A stretch of 64,000 nucleotides of DNA from Xanthomonas hortorum (GCF_024339125.1 NZ_CP101417.1:4785001-4849000); one strand, 5' to 3'. Shown: positions 33,015-42,555, numbered from the stretch's first letter. Notes: generated from the sequence alone by a model not told the origin. Program-made: numbers and translations.

Positions 33015-34520
33015 ATGCCCGGACTCAAACTCAAGATCACCACCGCCGGCCGCCAAGCTTTGGTCAATGCCAAGCAAACTGGCACCCAGGCGGTGACCAT
33101 CGCCGCTGTCGGATTGACCAGCGTGGCGTTCGTGGCCGATGCCGCGCTCCCGGCGCTGCCGTCCGAGATAAAGCGCCTGACCACTATCGGTGGTTCGGTG
33201 ACGGCCAAGGACACGATCCACGTGTCGGTGCGCGACGAATCCAACGCCGTCTATAGCTGCTACGGGTTCGGCCTGTACCTGGCAGATGGCACCCTGTTTG
33301 CCGCTTACGGCCAGCCGGCATTGCTGGTGGAGAAGTCCGGTGCAGCCTCTGTGCTGCTGGCGATCGACGTGGTGCTGGCCGACGTAGACACCGCGCAGAT
33401 CACCTTTGGCGATACCAACTTCACCGATCCAGCGGCGACGGTGGACGTGCCGGGTGTGGTGCGCTTGTCCACCGACGCGCAAGCAATCGAAGGGCTGGAC
33501 AAAGAGCGGGCAGTGTCGCCGGCCAACCTGATTGCCGTATTGAATGCGCGCCTGGGCGATGCAGCGCCCACCGAATTCATCAAAGGGCTATTGGCACGTC
33601 CCACTGCGGCAGCGGCGCGCAACATGCTCGGCCTCCGCTCTGCGGCAACGTTTCATGTTGGCACTGGCAATAGCCTGGATGCTGACCTTTTGGACGGACA
33701 GGAGGGTGCGTGGTATCGCGACTTCCGCAACATGCTCAACGTCCCGCAGTCATTCATGCTGCCGGGCCAGATTGTGGTCATGGCCTCGCCCTATCCGCCG
33801 ACCGGTCTGCTCGTCTGCGATGGTGCGGCCATCTCGCGCACCAAATACGCGGCGCTTTTCGCTGCTATCGGCGGGATCTACGGTGCAGGCGACGGCAGCA
33901 CCACGTTCAACTTGCCCAAGATCAAGGACGGCACCGTCATTACCCACACCAGCGTCGCAGCGTCGGTGGGTTCGTATGGCGCCGGCCAGGTCATTTCCCA
34001 CACGCATGGTGCCAGCGCCGCAGCCGTGGGCGATCACGCGCATTACATCGCGCTGTACGGCGCCGGCAACCATTCCCACGGCGCGAGTGCCAGTGCTTCT
34101 GGCGATCACGCCCACGGCGCATGGACCGATGCACAGGGCTACCACGCCCACGGTGGTAGCACCAGCGCCTCCGGCGACCACCAACATCCGGGAGTGATTC
34201 CCTCCAATGCTATCAACGGCTACGGCATCTACCGCGAGCGCGACAACGATGCATCGCCCTCCGATGGCTGGACGGGTGCCGGCGGCAACCATGCCCATAG
34301 CATCGCAACCGAGGCTACAGGGAACCATGTCCACAACATCGGCATGAACGGCGCTGGCAACCACAGCCACAGCATTGGCATCGGCGAGGGAGGCAATCAC
34401 GCCCATGACGTAGATCATCGGGGTGCCGGTGCCCACAACCACGCGATCACCGTCAACGCAGCCGGCGGCACAGACAACCTGCCGGCCGGTTTGCGCATGA
34501 CCTACTGCATTGCCTACTGA
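33015..34520 (+). CDS. Tail fibre/collar protein with HxH metal-binding tip
   Basis: A 501-aa protein. The N-terminal ~180 residues are of the phage tail-fibre (DUF3751-like) type: LKLKITTAGRQALVNAKQTGT ... DVPGVVRLSTDAQAIEGLDKERAVSPANL. A tail-collar domain follows (about 250-320): MLPGQIVVMASPYPPTGLLVCDGAAISRTKYAALFAAIGGIYGAGDGSTTFNLP. The last ~170 residues carry eleven H-x-H motifs, the first six spaced 12 residues apart. In T4 gp37 such HxH repeats bind a column of iron ions in the receptor-binding needle. It probably determines host recognition. Confidence 0.9.
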   Translation: MPGLKLKITTAGRQALVNAKQTGTQAVTIAAVGLTSVAFVADAALPALPSEIKRLTTIGGSVTAKDTIHVSVRDESNAVYSCYGFGLYLADGTLFAAYGQPALLVEKSGAASVLLAIDVVLADVDTAQITFGDTNFTDPAATVDVPGVVRLSTDAQAIEGLDKERAVSPANLIAVLNARLGDAAPTEFIKGLLARPTAAAARNMLGLRSAATFHVGTGNSLDADLLDGQEGAWYRDFRNMLNVPQSFMLPGQIVVMASPYPPTGLLVCDGAAISRTKYAALFAAIGGIYGAGDGSTTFNLPKIKDGTVITHTSVAASVGSYGAGQVISHTHGASAAAVGDHAHYIALYGAGNHSHGASASASGDHAHGAWTDAQGYHAHGGSTSASGDHQHPGVIPSNAINGYGIYRERDNDASPSDGWTGAGGNHAHSIATEATGNHVHNIGMNGAGNHSHSIGIGEGGNHAHDVDHRGAGAHNHAITVNAAGGTDNLPAGLRMTYCIAY

Positions 34521-34529
34521 GAACTGACC

Positions 34530-35108
34530 ATGACCAACCCGTTGCCACGCACCAGCACTGCCTACGCCTTTGATCCCACCACCGGTGAGTACACCGGCCC
34601 AGTGACGGTCTATCTCTCCGAGCTTGAAGGGCGCTACCCGCTACCGCCCAACACGGTTGCCATCGCGCCAGCGCCGCCAGCAGGGCTGTATCAACGGCAT
34701 CGCTTGTCGCCAGCGTCGGCGACATGGGAGCTGGTCCCGGACTATCGCGGCGTGATGCTCTACAGCATTGACATCGCCGTGCCAGTCGCCAACACGCTTG
34801 CCTTGGGCGATGCACTGCCGCAGGGTTACACCACCTCGCAGCCGATCGCGTTCCTCCCCAGCGACTACCGCCGCAACGTCTGGGACGAGACACGCGCGAG
34901 CTGGCGTGCAGATCCGGACTACAGCACAGCGCTGGTCTGGGAGAAGTCCACCGGTACGATCGTGCCGCGCCTGGCCGCTGGCGTCGCGTTGCCAGGGCAA
35001 CTGACCACGGTCGCACCACCGATTTCCGTTGACGGCACGCTGGTGTGGGATGAAGGTGGACAGGCCTGGTCGGTTCAACCCAGCACGCCCGATGCAGCCG
35101 CCGTGTAG
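34530..35108 (+). CDS. Tail fibre assembly-like protein
   Basis: A 192-aa protein directly after the fibre gene. TSTAYAFDPTTGEYTGPVTVYLSE and PPNTVAIAPAPPAGLYQRHRLSPASATWELVPDYRG are tfa-like. It probably acts as a chaperone or stays bound to the fibre tip. Assignment rests on local motifs and position. Confidence 0.75.
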   Translation: MTNPLPRTSTAYAFDPTTGEYTGPVTVYLSELEGRYPLPPNTVAIAPAPPAGLYQRHRLSPASATWELVPDYRGVMLYSIDIAVPVANTLALGDALPQGYTTSQPIAFLPSDYRRNVWDETRASWRADPDYSTALVWEKSTGTIVPRLAAGVALPGQLTTVAPPISVDGTLVWDEGGQAWSVQPSTPDAAAV

Positions 35109-35168
35109 CTAAGCGCTTTACGCACCAATTGCAGTGCGCAAGACGCTGCAGCCACTGACCATGGCTGC

Positions 35169-35714
35169 ATGGGTAACGCATCCTCCGCACTAAGTAACGC
35201 CATTCGCCTCGGCACCGTTGCCGAGGTGAATCTCGCCACCGCGCGATGCCGCGTGCAAGTCGGCGAAATGCTGACCGACTATCTGCCCTGGGTGGTCACC
35301 TTAGCCGGCACCACCATCATCTGGTCGGCGCCGGCGATCGGTGAACAAGTCGTGGTGCTATCGCCGGCCGGCGACCTGGCCGATGGCCTGGTACTACGCG
35401 GCCTGTATTCCGACCAATTCGCAGCGCCTGCTGCTTCCGATACGTTGCACGTGCTGCGCTTCGCCGATGGCGCGCAGATCCACTACGACACCGAGGCGCA
35501 TGCGCTGCAGGCCACGCTGCCCAGTGGTGGCACCGCGACAATTACGGCCGATGGCGGCATCACACTCAACGGGCCGCTGACGGTCAACGGCGATGTGCAC
35601 GTAGTCGGCACCGCTACCGCAACCACCGACGTACTCGGCGGCGGGATAAGCCTCAAGAATCACAAGACGACCGGCGTGACCGCCGGTAGTGCGCTGAGCG
35701 GTGGCCCGCAGTGA
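35169..35714 (+). CDS. V: Baseplate spike protein gpV
   Basis: A 181-aa protein with an OB-fold: RLGTVAEVNLATARCRVQVGEMLTDYLPWVV, and PAIGEQVVVLSPAGDLADGLVLRGLYS. A beta-helical C-terminal spike follows (TLPSGGTATITADGGITLNGPLTVNGDVHVVGTATATTDVLGGGISLKNHKTTGV). It is the membrane-piercing tip. In P2 V opens this operon; here it follows the fibre genes. Confidence 0.94.
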   Translation: MGNASSALSNAIRLGTVAEVNLATARCRVQVGEMLTDYLPWVVTLAGTTIIWSAPAIGEQVVVLSPAGDLADGLVLRGLYSDQFAAPAASDTLHVLRFADGAQIHYDTEAHALQATLPSGGTATITADGGITLNGPLTVNGDVHVVGTATATTDVLGGGISLKNHKTTGVTAGSALSGGPQ

Positions 35715-36070
35715 TCGGCGTCGATGCCACCACCGGCCGTGTGATCGAGGGCGAGCAGCATCTGGCCCAGTCGATCGCCTGCATCCTCACCACGCCCATC
35801 GGCACGCGCGAGCAGCGCCGCGACTTTGGCTCGCTGCTGCCCGAGCTGATCGACCAGCCGTTCAATGGCGCCACCCGCACGCTGCTCTACGGCGCTACGG
35901 CCACCGCATTGATGCGCTGGGAGCCGCGCCTGCGCCTGACTCGCGTCGACCTGGTCGTCGGCGATGCCCCTGGCCGCTTTGTGCTGACGATCGAAGGCGA
36001 ACGCACCGACGTTGCCCCCGCCAATGCGCGCTCGCGCATGACCATCCCGCTCCGCTTCCGCTCGTCCTGA
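35711..36070 (+). CDS. W: Baseplate protein gpW (gp25-like)
   Basis: A 119-aa protein of the GPW/gp25 family: GVDATTGRVIEGEQHLAQSIACILTTPIGTREQRRDFGSLLPELIDQP. It has a GTG start overlapping the V stop (GTGA). It is a lysozyme-like-fold baseplate wedge component. Confidence 0.93.
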   Translation: MIGVDATTGRVIEGEQHLAQSIACILTTPIGTREQRRDFGSLLPELIDQPFNGATRTLLYGATATALMRWEPRLRLTRVDLVVGDAPGRFVLTIEGERTDVAPANARSRMTIPLRFRSS

Positions 36071-36081
36071 TCGAGGAACCT

Positions 36082-37248
36082 ATGTCTACTGCCTACCACC
36101 ACGGCGTCCGCGTCATCGAAGTCAGCGCGGGCACGCGCACCATCCGCACCGTCTCCACTGCTGTCGTCGGCCTGGTCGCAACGGCCGCCGATGCGGATGA
36201 GAAAGTCTTTCCACTCAACAAGGCAGTGCTGATCACCGATGTGCTCGGTGCCATCGCCAGTGCCGGCACCAAGGGCACGTTGCGCGCCACGCTGCAGGGC
36301 ATTGCCGACCAGACCAACCCGGTGACCATCGTCGTGCGTGTGGCCGAGGACGCAGATGCGGCCAAGACGTCCACCAACGTCATCGGCGAGGCCAAGTCCA
36401 GCGGTTACACCGGCCTGTATGCGCTGCTCGCCGCGCAAGCGCAGCTGGGCGTTCGCCCGCGCATCCTGGGCGCGCCGGGCCTGGACACGCTGCCGGTGGC
36501 CAAGGCATTGGCGACCATCGCCAAGAAGCTGCGCGCCATGGCGTATGCGCGGCCTGTCGCAGACACCGTGGCCGAGGCGGTCACCTACCGTGGGCAGTTC
36601 AGCGATCGCGAGTTGATGCTGATCTGGCCGGACTTCCTGGCTTTCGACACCGCTACCAGCACCACGACGGCGGCATATGCCACTGCGCGTGCGCTCGGCC
36701 TGCGCGCCAAGATCGACACCGAACAGGGCTGGCACAAGAGCCTGTCCAACGTGCCCGTGGCTGGCGTCACCGGCATCTCCAAGGATGTGCATTGGGATCT
36801 GCAGGATCCGGCCACCGATGCCGGCATCCTCAACGAGGGCGACATCACCACGCTGGTGACGTTCAACGGCCAGCGCTTCTGGGGATCGCGCACGTGCGCG
36901 GAGGACAACATGTTCGCCTTCGAGACGGCCACGCGCACCGCGCAGATCCTGGCCGACACCATCGCCGAAGGCGTGGCGTTCTACGTCGACAAACCGATGC
37001 ACCCCTCGCTGGTCAGGGATCTGATCGAAACGATCAACGCCAAGTTCCGCGACCTGAAGTCGTCGGGCTACTTGATCGATGCCAACGCCTGGTACGACGG
37101 CATGGTCAACAGCGCCACCACGCTCGCCGATGGCGCGCTGCGCATCGATTACGACTACACGCCGGTGCCACCGCTGGAGAACTTGCAGCTGTACAAGAAG
37201 ATCACCACCAGCTACCTGGCCGACTTCGCCGAACGCGTCAACGCGTAA
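36082..37248 (+). CDS. FI: Tail sheath protein FI
   Basis: A 388-aa contractile sheath protein of the P2 FI family: YHHGVRVIEVSAGTRTIRTVSTAVVGLVATAADAD, KAVLITDVLGAIASAGTKGTLRATLQGIADQ, FWGSRTCAED and AFYVDKPMHPSLVRDLIETINAKFRDL. A GAGGA ribosome site lies before ATG 36082. It contracts to drive the tube into the cell. Confidence 0.96.
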   Translation: MSTAYHHGVRVIEVSAGTRTIRTVSTAVVGLVATAADADEKVFPLNKAVLITDVLGAIASAGTKGTLRATLQGIADQTNPVTIVVRVAEDADAAKTSTNVIGEAKSSGYTGLYALLAAQAQLGVRPRILGAPGLDTLPVAKALATIAKKLRAMAYARPVADTVAEAVTYRGQFSDRELMLIWPDFLAFDTATSTTTAAYATARALGLRAKIDTEQGWHKSLSNVPVAGVTGISKDVHWDLQDPATDAGILNEGDITTLVTFNGQRFWGSRTCAEDNMFAFETATRTAQILADTIAEGVAFYVDKPMHPSLVRDLIETINAKFRDLKSSGYLIDANAWYDGMVNSATTLADGALRIDYDYTPVPPLENLQLYKKITTSYLADFAERVNA

Positions 37249-37278
37249 CGCACCCGCCTCAGATTCCCGGAGAACCCC

Positions 37279-37788
37279 ATGGCTTTGCCCAAGAAACTCA
37301 AAGCGCTCAACCTGTTCAACGACGGTGAGAGCTATCTCGGCCAGGTGGTCGAAGTGAAGCTGCCCACGCTGTCCCGCAAGATGGAGGAGTATCGCGGCGG
37401 CGGTATGAATGGCCCGGTCGACATCGACTTCGGCCAGGAGAAGATCGAGCTCGAATGGAAGTGCGGCGGCCTGATGCGCAGCGTACTGAATCAGTACGGC
37501 GCCACCACGCACAACGCCGTGCAGCTGCGCTTTGCCGGCGCCTATCAGCGCGACGACAGCGGCGATGTGGACGCGGTGGAAGTGGTGGTGCGCGGCCGCC
37601 ACAAAGAGATTGATCCGGGTAACGCCAAGTCAGGCGATGACACCGAGTTTTCGGTCAAGACCTCGGCCAGCTACTACAAGCTGAGTATCAATGGCGTGCC
37701 CGTAATCGAGATCGATCTGATGAACATGATCGAGATCGTCAACGGCGTGGATCTGCTCGCCCCTCACCGCCGCGCCATCGGCGCCTGA
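37279..37788 (+). CDS. FII: Tail tube protein FII
   Basis: A 169-aa tube protein of the FII family: LPKKLKALNLFNDGESYLGQVVEVKLPTLSRKMEEYRGGGMNGPVDIDFGQEKIELEWKCGG. It follows the sheath gene by 30 bp, and both should be made in large amounts. Confidence 0.95.
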   Translation: MALPKKLKALNLFNDGESYLGQVVEVKLPTLSRKMEEYRGGGMNGPVDIDFGQEKIELEWKCGGLMRSVLNQYGATTHNAVQLRFAGAYQRDDSGDVDAVEVVVRGRHKEIDPGNAKSGDDTEFSVKTSASYYKLSINGVPVIEIDLMNMIEIVNGVDLLAPHRRAIGA

Positions 37789-37833
37789 CCCTTCCGGCCT
37801 GGCGCCGCCGGGCCTCCGCCTTGAGACCTTCCG

Positions 37834-38136
37834 ATGACCCCGACCTTTTCCCCAGCCATTCCCCTCGACCAGCCCATCGCGCGCGGCGAGCAAACCATCA
37901 CCGACCTCAAGGTGCGCAAGCCCGGCGCAGGCGAACTGCGCGGCCTCAAGCTCACCGACGTGCTGCAGCTGGATGTCACCGCGCTGGCAACACTGCTGCC
38001 GCGCATTTCCTCGCCCACGCTGACCACCGCCGACGTCAATGCGATGGATCCGGCCGACCTGCTGGCGGTAGGCCAAGAGGTGCAGGTTTTTTTCTTGCCG
38101 AAGGCCCAGAGGGAAGCGGATTTCCCGACTGCGTAG
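37834..38136 (+). CDS. E: Tail assembly chaperone gpE
   Basis: A 100-aa protein, the unshifted product of the E gene: EQTITDLKVRKPGAGELRGLKLTDVLQLDVTALATLLPRIS. It helps load the tape-measure protein. A slippery T-run lies at 38087-38093, near its end. Confidence 0.92.
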   Translation: MTPTFSPAIPLDQPIARGEQTITDLKVRKPGAGELRGLKLTDVLQLDVTALATLLPRISSPTLTTADVNAMDPADLLAVGQEVQVFFLPKAQREADFPTA

Positions 38137-38258
38137 AGGATGCGATGGCCGACATCGCGGCCATCTTCCACTGGCCGCCGTCTGAAATGAACGGCTGGTC
38201 GCTGCACGAACTCACGGCGTGGCGCGAGCGTGCCCGCCTAAGAAGCGGAGCCGAATGA
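37834..38258 (+). CDS. Frameshift product gpE+E' (-1 ribosomal shift)
   Basis: The -1 frame relative to E stays open to 38258 and reads FLAEGPEGSGFPDCVEDAMADIAAIFHWPPSEMNGWSLHELTAWRERARLRSGAE. This is the E' part known in P2 relatives. The zero-frame codons at the T-run make the heptamer T-TTT-TTC (38088-38094), a canonical slip site. The ratio of E to E+E' sets tail assembly in this phage group. Confidence 0.88.
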
Positions 38259-38287
38259 TGCATCACCCAACGAACGAGGCCGCCTAA

Positions 38288-41158
38288 ATGGCGGCCTCCG
38301 ACAATCTGCGCCTGCAGGTCATCCTGGCCGCCGTCGATCGCGCCACCGGCCCGTTCCGCCGTGTGCTCAATGGCAGCCGTGGCGTTGCCACCGCACTGCG
38401 CAGTCAGCGCGACGCGTTGCGGCAGCTCAACAGCCAGCACCGCGACATCGGCGCCTATCGCGAACAGGTGGCGTTGGCACAGCGGGCCAAGACCGCGCTC
38501 GATGCGCAGCGCCAATCGGTGCGCACGCTTGCTCAGCAGATCAAGGCCACCGGCACGCCCACCGCTGCCATGAATGCCGAGTTCGAACGCGCCGTGCGCA
38601 CCGCACGCGAACTCAAGACCGTCCACGGCGCGCAGGAAGCTGGCCTACAGCGACTGCGTGGTCGTTTGGAGACGGCCGGGATCAGCACGCGCGAGCTGGT
38701 CACACATGAGCGCCGCCTGCGCACTGAGATCGAGAGCACCAACACTGCGATGCGCGCCCAGCAGCAGCGCCTGGCGGCGATCGATGCTGCGCAACGGCGC
38801 AGCGCCCGGATCCAGAGCGCTGGCCTGCAGGCGAGCGCCTACGGCGCCGGCATGGCATTCGCCGGCCAGCGCGCACTGGGTGCCACTGCGCTGCCGATCA
38901 GCGATGCGATGGAGTTCGAGTCGGCCATGGCGGACGTGCGCAAGGTCGTGGACTTCAAGACGCCGCAGCAGTTCTTGCAGATGGGGCGAGATGTCGAAAA
39001 CCTCTCCATGCGCCTGCCGATGCTTCCGGCCGAGATTGCCAAGATCGTGGCGGCCGCCGGCCAGGCCGCCATCCCGCGCCAGGAGCTGGTCCGCTTCGCC
39101 GAGGACGCGGCCAAGATGGGCGTGGCCTTCGACAGCAGCGCCGAGGACGCCGGCCAGACCATGGCCACCTGGCGCACAGCGTTTCGCATGGGCCAGGCCG
39201 AAGTCGTCGTGCTGGCCGACAAGATCAACTACCTCGGCAATACCGGCCCGGCCAGCGTCAACAAGATCAGCGCGGTGGTGAACCGCATTGGTGCCCTCGG
39301 CGAGGTCGCCGGCCTGCAGAGCGGGCCGCTGGCGGCCCTGGGCGCCACTGTCGCCGGCATGGGCATCGAGTCGGAAGTCTCGGCCACCGGCATCAAGAAC
39401 ATGCTACTCACCCTGGCATCGGGCGAATCGGCCACCAAGAGCCAGCGCGAGGCCTTTGACAAGCTCAGCATCAAGGCCACCACCATGGCCGAGGTCATGC
39501 AGAAGGATGCAGGCGGGGCGATCATGTCGGTGCTGCAGAAGCTGCGCGCACTGCCCAAGGCCGAGCAGGCCGCGACCATGACGCAGCTGTTCGGGCGCGA
39601 GTCGATCGGCGCGATCGCGCCGCTGCTGACTAATTTGGAGCTGCTGCAGGGCAACTTCGCCAAGGTGGCTGACGCACAGCGCTATGGCGGATCGATGTCG
39701 GCCGAGTACGCATCGCGGGTGGCCACCTCGGCCAACTCGCTGCAGTTGCTGAAGAACACCGCTGTGGTGGTGTCGCAATCGATCGGCCAGACCCTGCTGC
39801 CGCAGTTCAAGCAACTGACAGAGCGCACGGCTGCGGTGGTCGGCCAGGTCACGACGTGGATCCGCGCCAATCCGGTGCTGGTGGGTGCGATCGCCAAGAC
39901 GGCGATCGCCGGCGCCGCGCTGGTCACGATTCTGGGCGGGCTGCTGGTGGCCGGCGGCGTGGCCGCGATGGCGTTCTCGCAGATCCACGGTGCGGTAGCA
40001 CTGCTGTCCGGCGGTGGCGGCTTGGGTGCGCTGCTGCGGCAGGGGCTGGCGTTCGGCGGCCGTGTGCTGCCGATGCTCGCCAATGGCGCGCGCCTGCTGC
40101 TGCCGCTGCTCGGCGGCGTCAGCCTGCCGGTGCTGGCGATCGGCGCGGCCGTCGCTGCGGTGGCGCTGCTGGTGTGGAAATACTGGGGGCCGATCAAGGC
40201 GTTCGCCATCGGTGTGTGGCAAGGCATCGTTGATGTTGCCGCGCCGGTGCTCGCCGAGCTGAAGACCGCGCTCGCGCCACTGGCGCCGGTGTGGGACACC
40301 GTGGCCGCTGCGATGGGCCAAGCCTGGGCGTGGGTCAAGCAGCTGCTGACGCCGTTCGAGGCCACCACCGCGCAGTTGCACGGTGCAACGCAGGCAGGTC
40401 GCGGCTTCGGGCAGATCATTGGCGCGGTGCTGGTCACCCAGCTGCAGCTAGCCGTCAAGGCGATCGGCTGGCTGGTGCAGGCGTTTGTGTTTGTGCTGCC
40501 AGTGATCAAGCAGATCCTCGGCGGCGTGTGGCAAACCGTCCAGGGCACGTGGTCGCTGATCGTGGGCGTGTTCACCGGCAACGGCGATCGCATCCGCCAA
40601 GGGCTGCTGCAGCTGTGGGCCGGCATCAACCTGCAGCTGGCCAACTGGCCGGCCCGGATGCTGCAGGCCGGCGCCGACATGATCAGCGGTCTTGTCCAGG
40701 GCATCCGCTCCAAGCTCGGCGCCGCCAGCAATGCGATCGCCAGCGTCGGCACCGGCGTGGTCGATCGCTTCAAGGGCCTGCTGGGCATCCACAGCCCCTC
40801 GCGCGTGTTCGCCCAGCTGGGCGACTTCACCATGCAGGGCCTGAGCGTGGGTCTGCAGCGCGGCCAGGGCGCGCCTGTGCAGGCCGTCATGGCGCTTGGC
40901 AACCGGATGCGTGCGGTGGGCGCCGGCCTGGCCCTGGCAACTGCCACAGCGCCGGTGACGGCGATCGACAGCCGGGCGCCGCTGTCGGCCCCTACGCGCG
41001 CCGCCAGCGCGCATGCAGGCGGCAACAGCTACGTCATCCACGTCCATGCCGCACCGGGCATGGATGCGACTGCACTGGCGCGCGAAGTCGCCCGCCAGAT
41101 CGAAGAGCGCGAACGCCGCGCGGTGGCCACCCGCCGTTCCAGCCTGCGCGACGACTGA
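38288..41158 (+). CDS. T: Tail tape measure protein gpT
   Basis: A 956-aa protein. A long helical N-terminal part comes first (VILAAVDRATGPFRRVLNGSRGVATALRSQRDALRQLNSQHRD). The phage tail tape measure/TP901 core then opens at about residue 205 (EFESAMADVRKVVDFKTPQQFLQMGRDVENLSMRLPM). Hydrophobic segments lie at about 535-640, and GIHSPSRVFAQLGDFTMQGLSVGL is near the C-terminus. It sets tail length and forms the channel for DNA entry. Confidence 0.95.
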   Translation: MAASDNLRLQVILAAVDRATGPFRRVLNGSRGVATALRSQRDALRQLNSQHRDIGAYREQVALAQRAKTALDAQRQSVRTLAQQIKATGTPTAAMNAEFERAVRTARELKTVHGAQEAGLQRLRGRLETAGISTRELVTHERRLRTEIESTNTAMRAQQQRLAAIDAAQRRSARIQSAGLQASAYGAGMAFAGQRALGATALPISDAMEFESAMADVRKVVDFKTPQQFLQMGRDVENLSMRLPMLPAEIAKIVAAAGQAAIPRQELVRFAEDAAKMGVAFDSSAEDAGQTMATWRTAFRMGQAEVVVLADKINYLGNTGPASVNKISAVVNRIGALGEVAGLQSGPLAALGATVAGMGIESEVSATGIKNMLLTLASGESATKSQREAFDKLSIKATTMAEVMQKDAGGAIMSVLQKLRALPKAEQAATMTQLFGRESIGAIAPLLTNLELLQGNFAKVADAQRYGGSMSAEYASRVATSANSLQLLKNTAVVVSQSIGQTLLPQFKQLTERTAAVVGQVTTWIRANPVLVGAIAKTAIAGAALVTILGGLLVAGGVAAMAFSQIHGAVALLSGGGGLGALLRQGLAFGGRVLPMLANGARLLLPLLGGVSLPVLAIGAAVAAVALLVWKYWGPIKAFAIGVWQGIVDVAAPVLAELKTALAPLAPVWDTVAAAMGQAWAWVKQLLTPFEATTAQLHGATQAGRGFGQIIGAVLVTQLQLAVKAIGWLVQAFVFVLPVIKQILGGVWQTVQGTWSLIVGVFTGNGDRIRQGLLQLWAGINLQLANWPARMLQAGADMISGLVQGIRSKLGAASNAIASVGTGVVDRFKGLLGIHSPSRVFAQLGDFTMQGLSVGLQRGQGAPVQAVMALGNRMRAVGAGLALATATAPVTAIDSRAPLSAPTRAASAHAGGNSYVIHVHAAPGMDATALAREVARQIEERERRAVATRRSSLRDD

Positions 41159-41170
41159 GGATCCACCCCG

Positions 41171-41572
41171 ATGATGATGTCCTACGGCACGTTTGTGTTT
41201 GCCCTCGATAGCGCCGCGTATCTGCAGCTGCAGCGGCAGATGAGTTGGCGCCACCCCACCAGCGAGCGTGTCGGCGCGCGAGCGGCCAGCCAGTTCCTGG
41301 GTCCAGGCGATGAAACCATCGAGCTATCAGGCCTGATCGCGCCGGACCTGACCGGCTCGCGTGGATCGCTGACCACGCTGCGCAGACTCGCAGCCGCCGG
41401 CGAGCCGCTGCCGCTGGTCGACGGCACCGGCTGGGTGTATGGGCCGTATGTGTTGCTGGCGGTCAACGAGACGGCCTCGCTGTTCTTCCCGGATGGCACA
41501 CCGCGCCGCGTCGAGTTCCAACTGAGCCTGCGCCGCACCGACGACGTTGCGCCCGAGGCGACCGCCGCATGA
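41171..41572 (+). CDS. U: Tail protein gpU
   Basis: A 133-aa protein of the gpU family: MMSYGTFVFALDSAAYLQLQRQMSWRHPTSERVGARAASQFLGPGDETIELSGLIAPDLTGS. It overlaps D by 4 nt (ATGA). Confidence 0.94.
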   Translation: MMMSYGTFVFALDSAAYLQLQRQMSWRHPTSERVGARAASQFLGPGDETIELSGLIAPDLTGSRGSLTTLRRLAAAGEPLPLVDGTGWVYGPYVLLAVNETASLFFPDGTPRRVEFQLSLRRTDDVAPEATAA

Positions 41573-42555
41573 GCTACCCGATTCCGCAGTGGCGCGTAGT
41601 GCTCGACGGGACCGACCTCACCGAGCGCATCGCACCGCGCCTGCTCGATCTCACCCTCACTGAATGCCGTGGCGGCGAAGCCGACCAACTGGATCTGCGC
41701 ATCCACGACCACGACGGCAAGATGGCGCTGCCCAAACGCGGCGTGCGCCTGGCCGTGGCGCTGGGCTGGAAAGCTACCGGCCTGATCGACAAAGGCACCT
41801 TCATCGTGGACGAGGTGGAATACAGCGGTGCGCCCGACATCATCACCGTGCGCGCGCGTAGTGCGGATCTGACTGCAGACATGCGCACGCGGCGCGAACG
41901 CAGCTGGCACAACACCACGCTGGGTGCAGTGCTCAATACGCTCGCCGGCGAGCATGGGCTGACGCCGCGCGTGGCCGAGGCGCTCGCGCGCACAAAGCTG
42001 CCTCATCTCGACCAGGCCAACGAGAGCGATATGAATCTGCTTACACGTTTAGGGCAGCGCTTCGATGCGGTGGCCACAGTGAAGGCCGGTGCGTTGCTGT
42101 TTGCGCCGATCGGCGCCGGCACCACGGCGACCGGCAAACCGCTGCCGACTGTCACCCTGACGCGGCGCGACGGCGACCAACACCGCTACTCCGTGGCCGA
42201 CCGCGATGCCTACACCGGCGTGCGTGCGTACTGGGTAGACAAAGGCAAGGCGCGGCGGCAGTCGGTGCTAGTTGGCACGGATGACAACGCCAAGCGCCTG
42301 CGCGAGTCGTATGCAGATGAGGCGACGGCACGCCAGCATGCGCATGCGGAGCTGGAGCGGGTCAAGCGCGGCATGGCAAAGTTCGATTACACCCTCGCAG
42401 TCGGGCGCCCTGATCTCTTTCCAGAGCACATCGTCACGGTGAGCGGTTTCAAGCCGGAAATTGATCGGCAACGCTGGCTGATTGCGAAGACAACCCACGC
42501 CATCACCGGCTCAAGCGGCTTCAACACTTCACTTGAGTTGGAAAGTGCGTCGTGA
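41569..42555 (+). CDS. D: Late control/tail hub protein gpD
   Basis: A 328-aa protein of the gpD family: PQWRVVLDGTDLTERIAPRLLDLTLTECRGGEADQLDLRIHDHDGKMALPKRGVRLAVALGW, and HNTTLGAVLNTLAGEHGLTPRVAEAL. It is the baseplate hub related to T4 gp27. It ends the tail operon; transcription stops at the terminator at 43033. Confidence 0.95.
   Translation: MSYPIPQWRVVLDGTDLTERIAPRLLDLTLTECRGGEADQLDLRIHDHDGKMALPKRGVRLAVALGWKATGLIDKGTFIVDEVEYSGAPDIITVRARSADLTADMRTRRERSWHNTTLGAVLNTLAGEHGLTPRVAEALARTKLPHLDQANESDMNLLTRLGQRFDAVATVKAGALLFAPIGAGTTATGKPLPTVTLTRRDGDQHRYSVADRDAYTGVRAYWVDKGKARRQSVLVGTDDNAKRLRESYADEATARQHAHAELERVKRGMAKFDYTLAVGRPDLFPEHIVTVSGFKPEIDRQRWLIAKTTHAITGSSGFNTSLELESAS

Noticed and set aside
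35887-37602. 571-codon minus frame
   Set aside because: Shadow of sheath and tube genes, which are certain.
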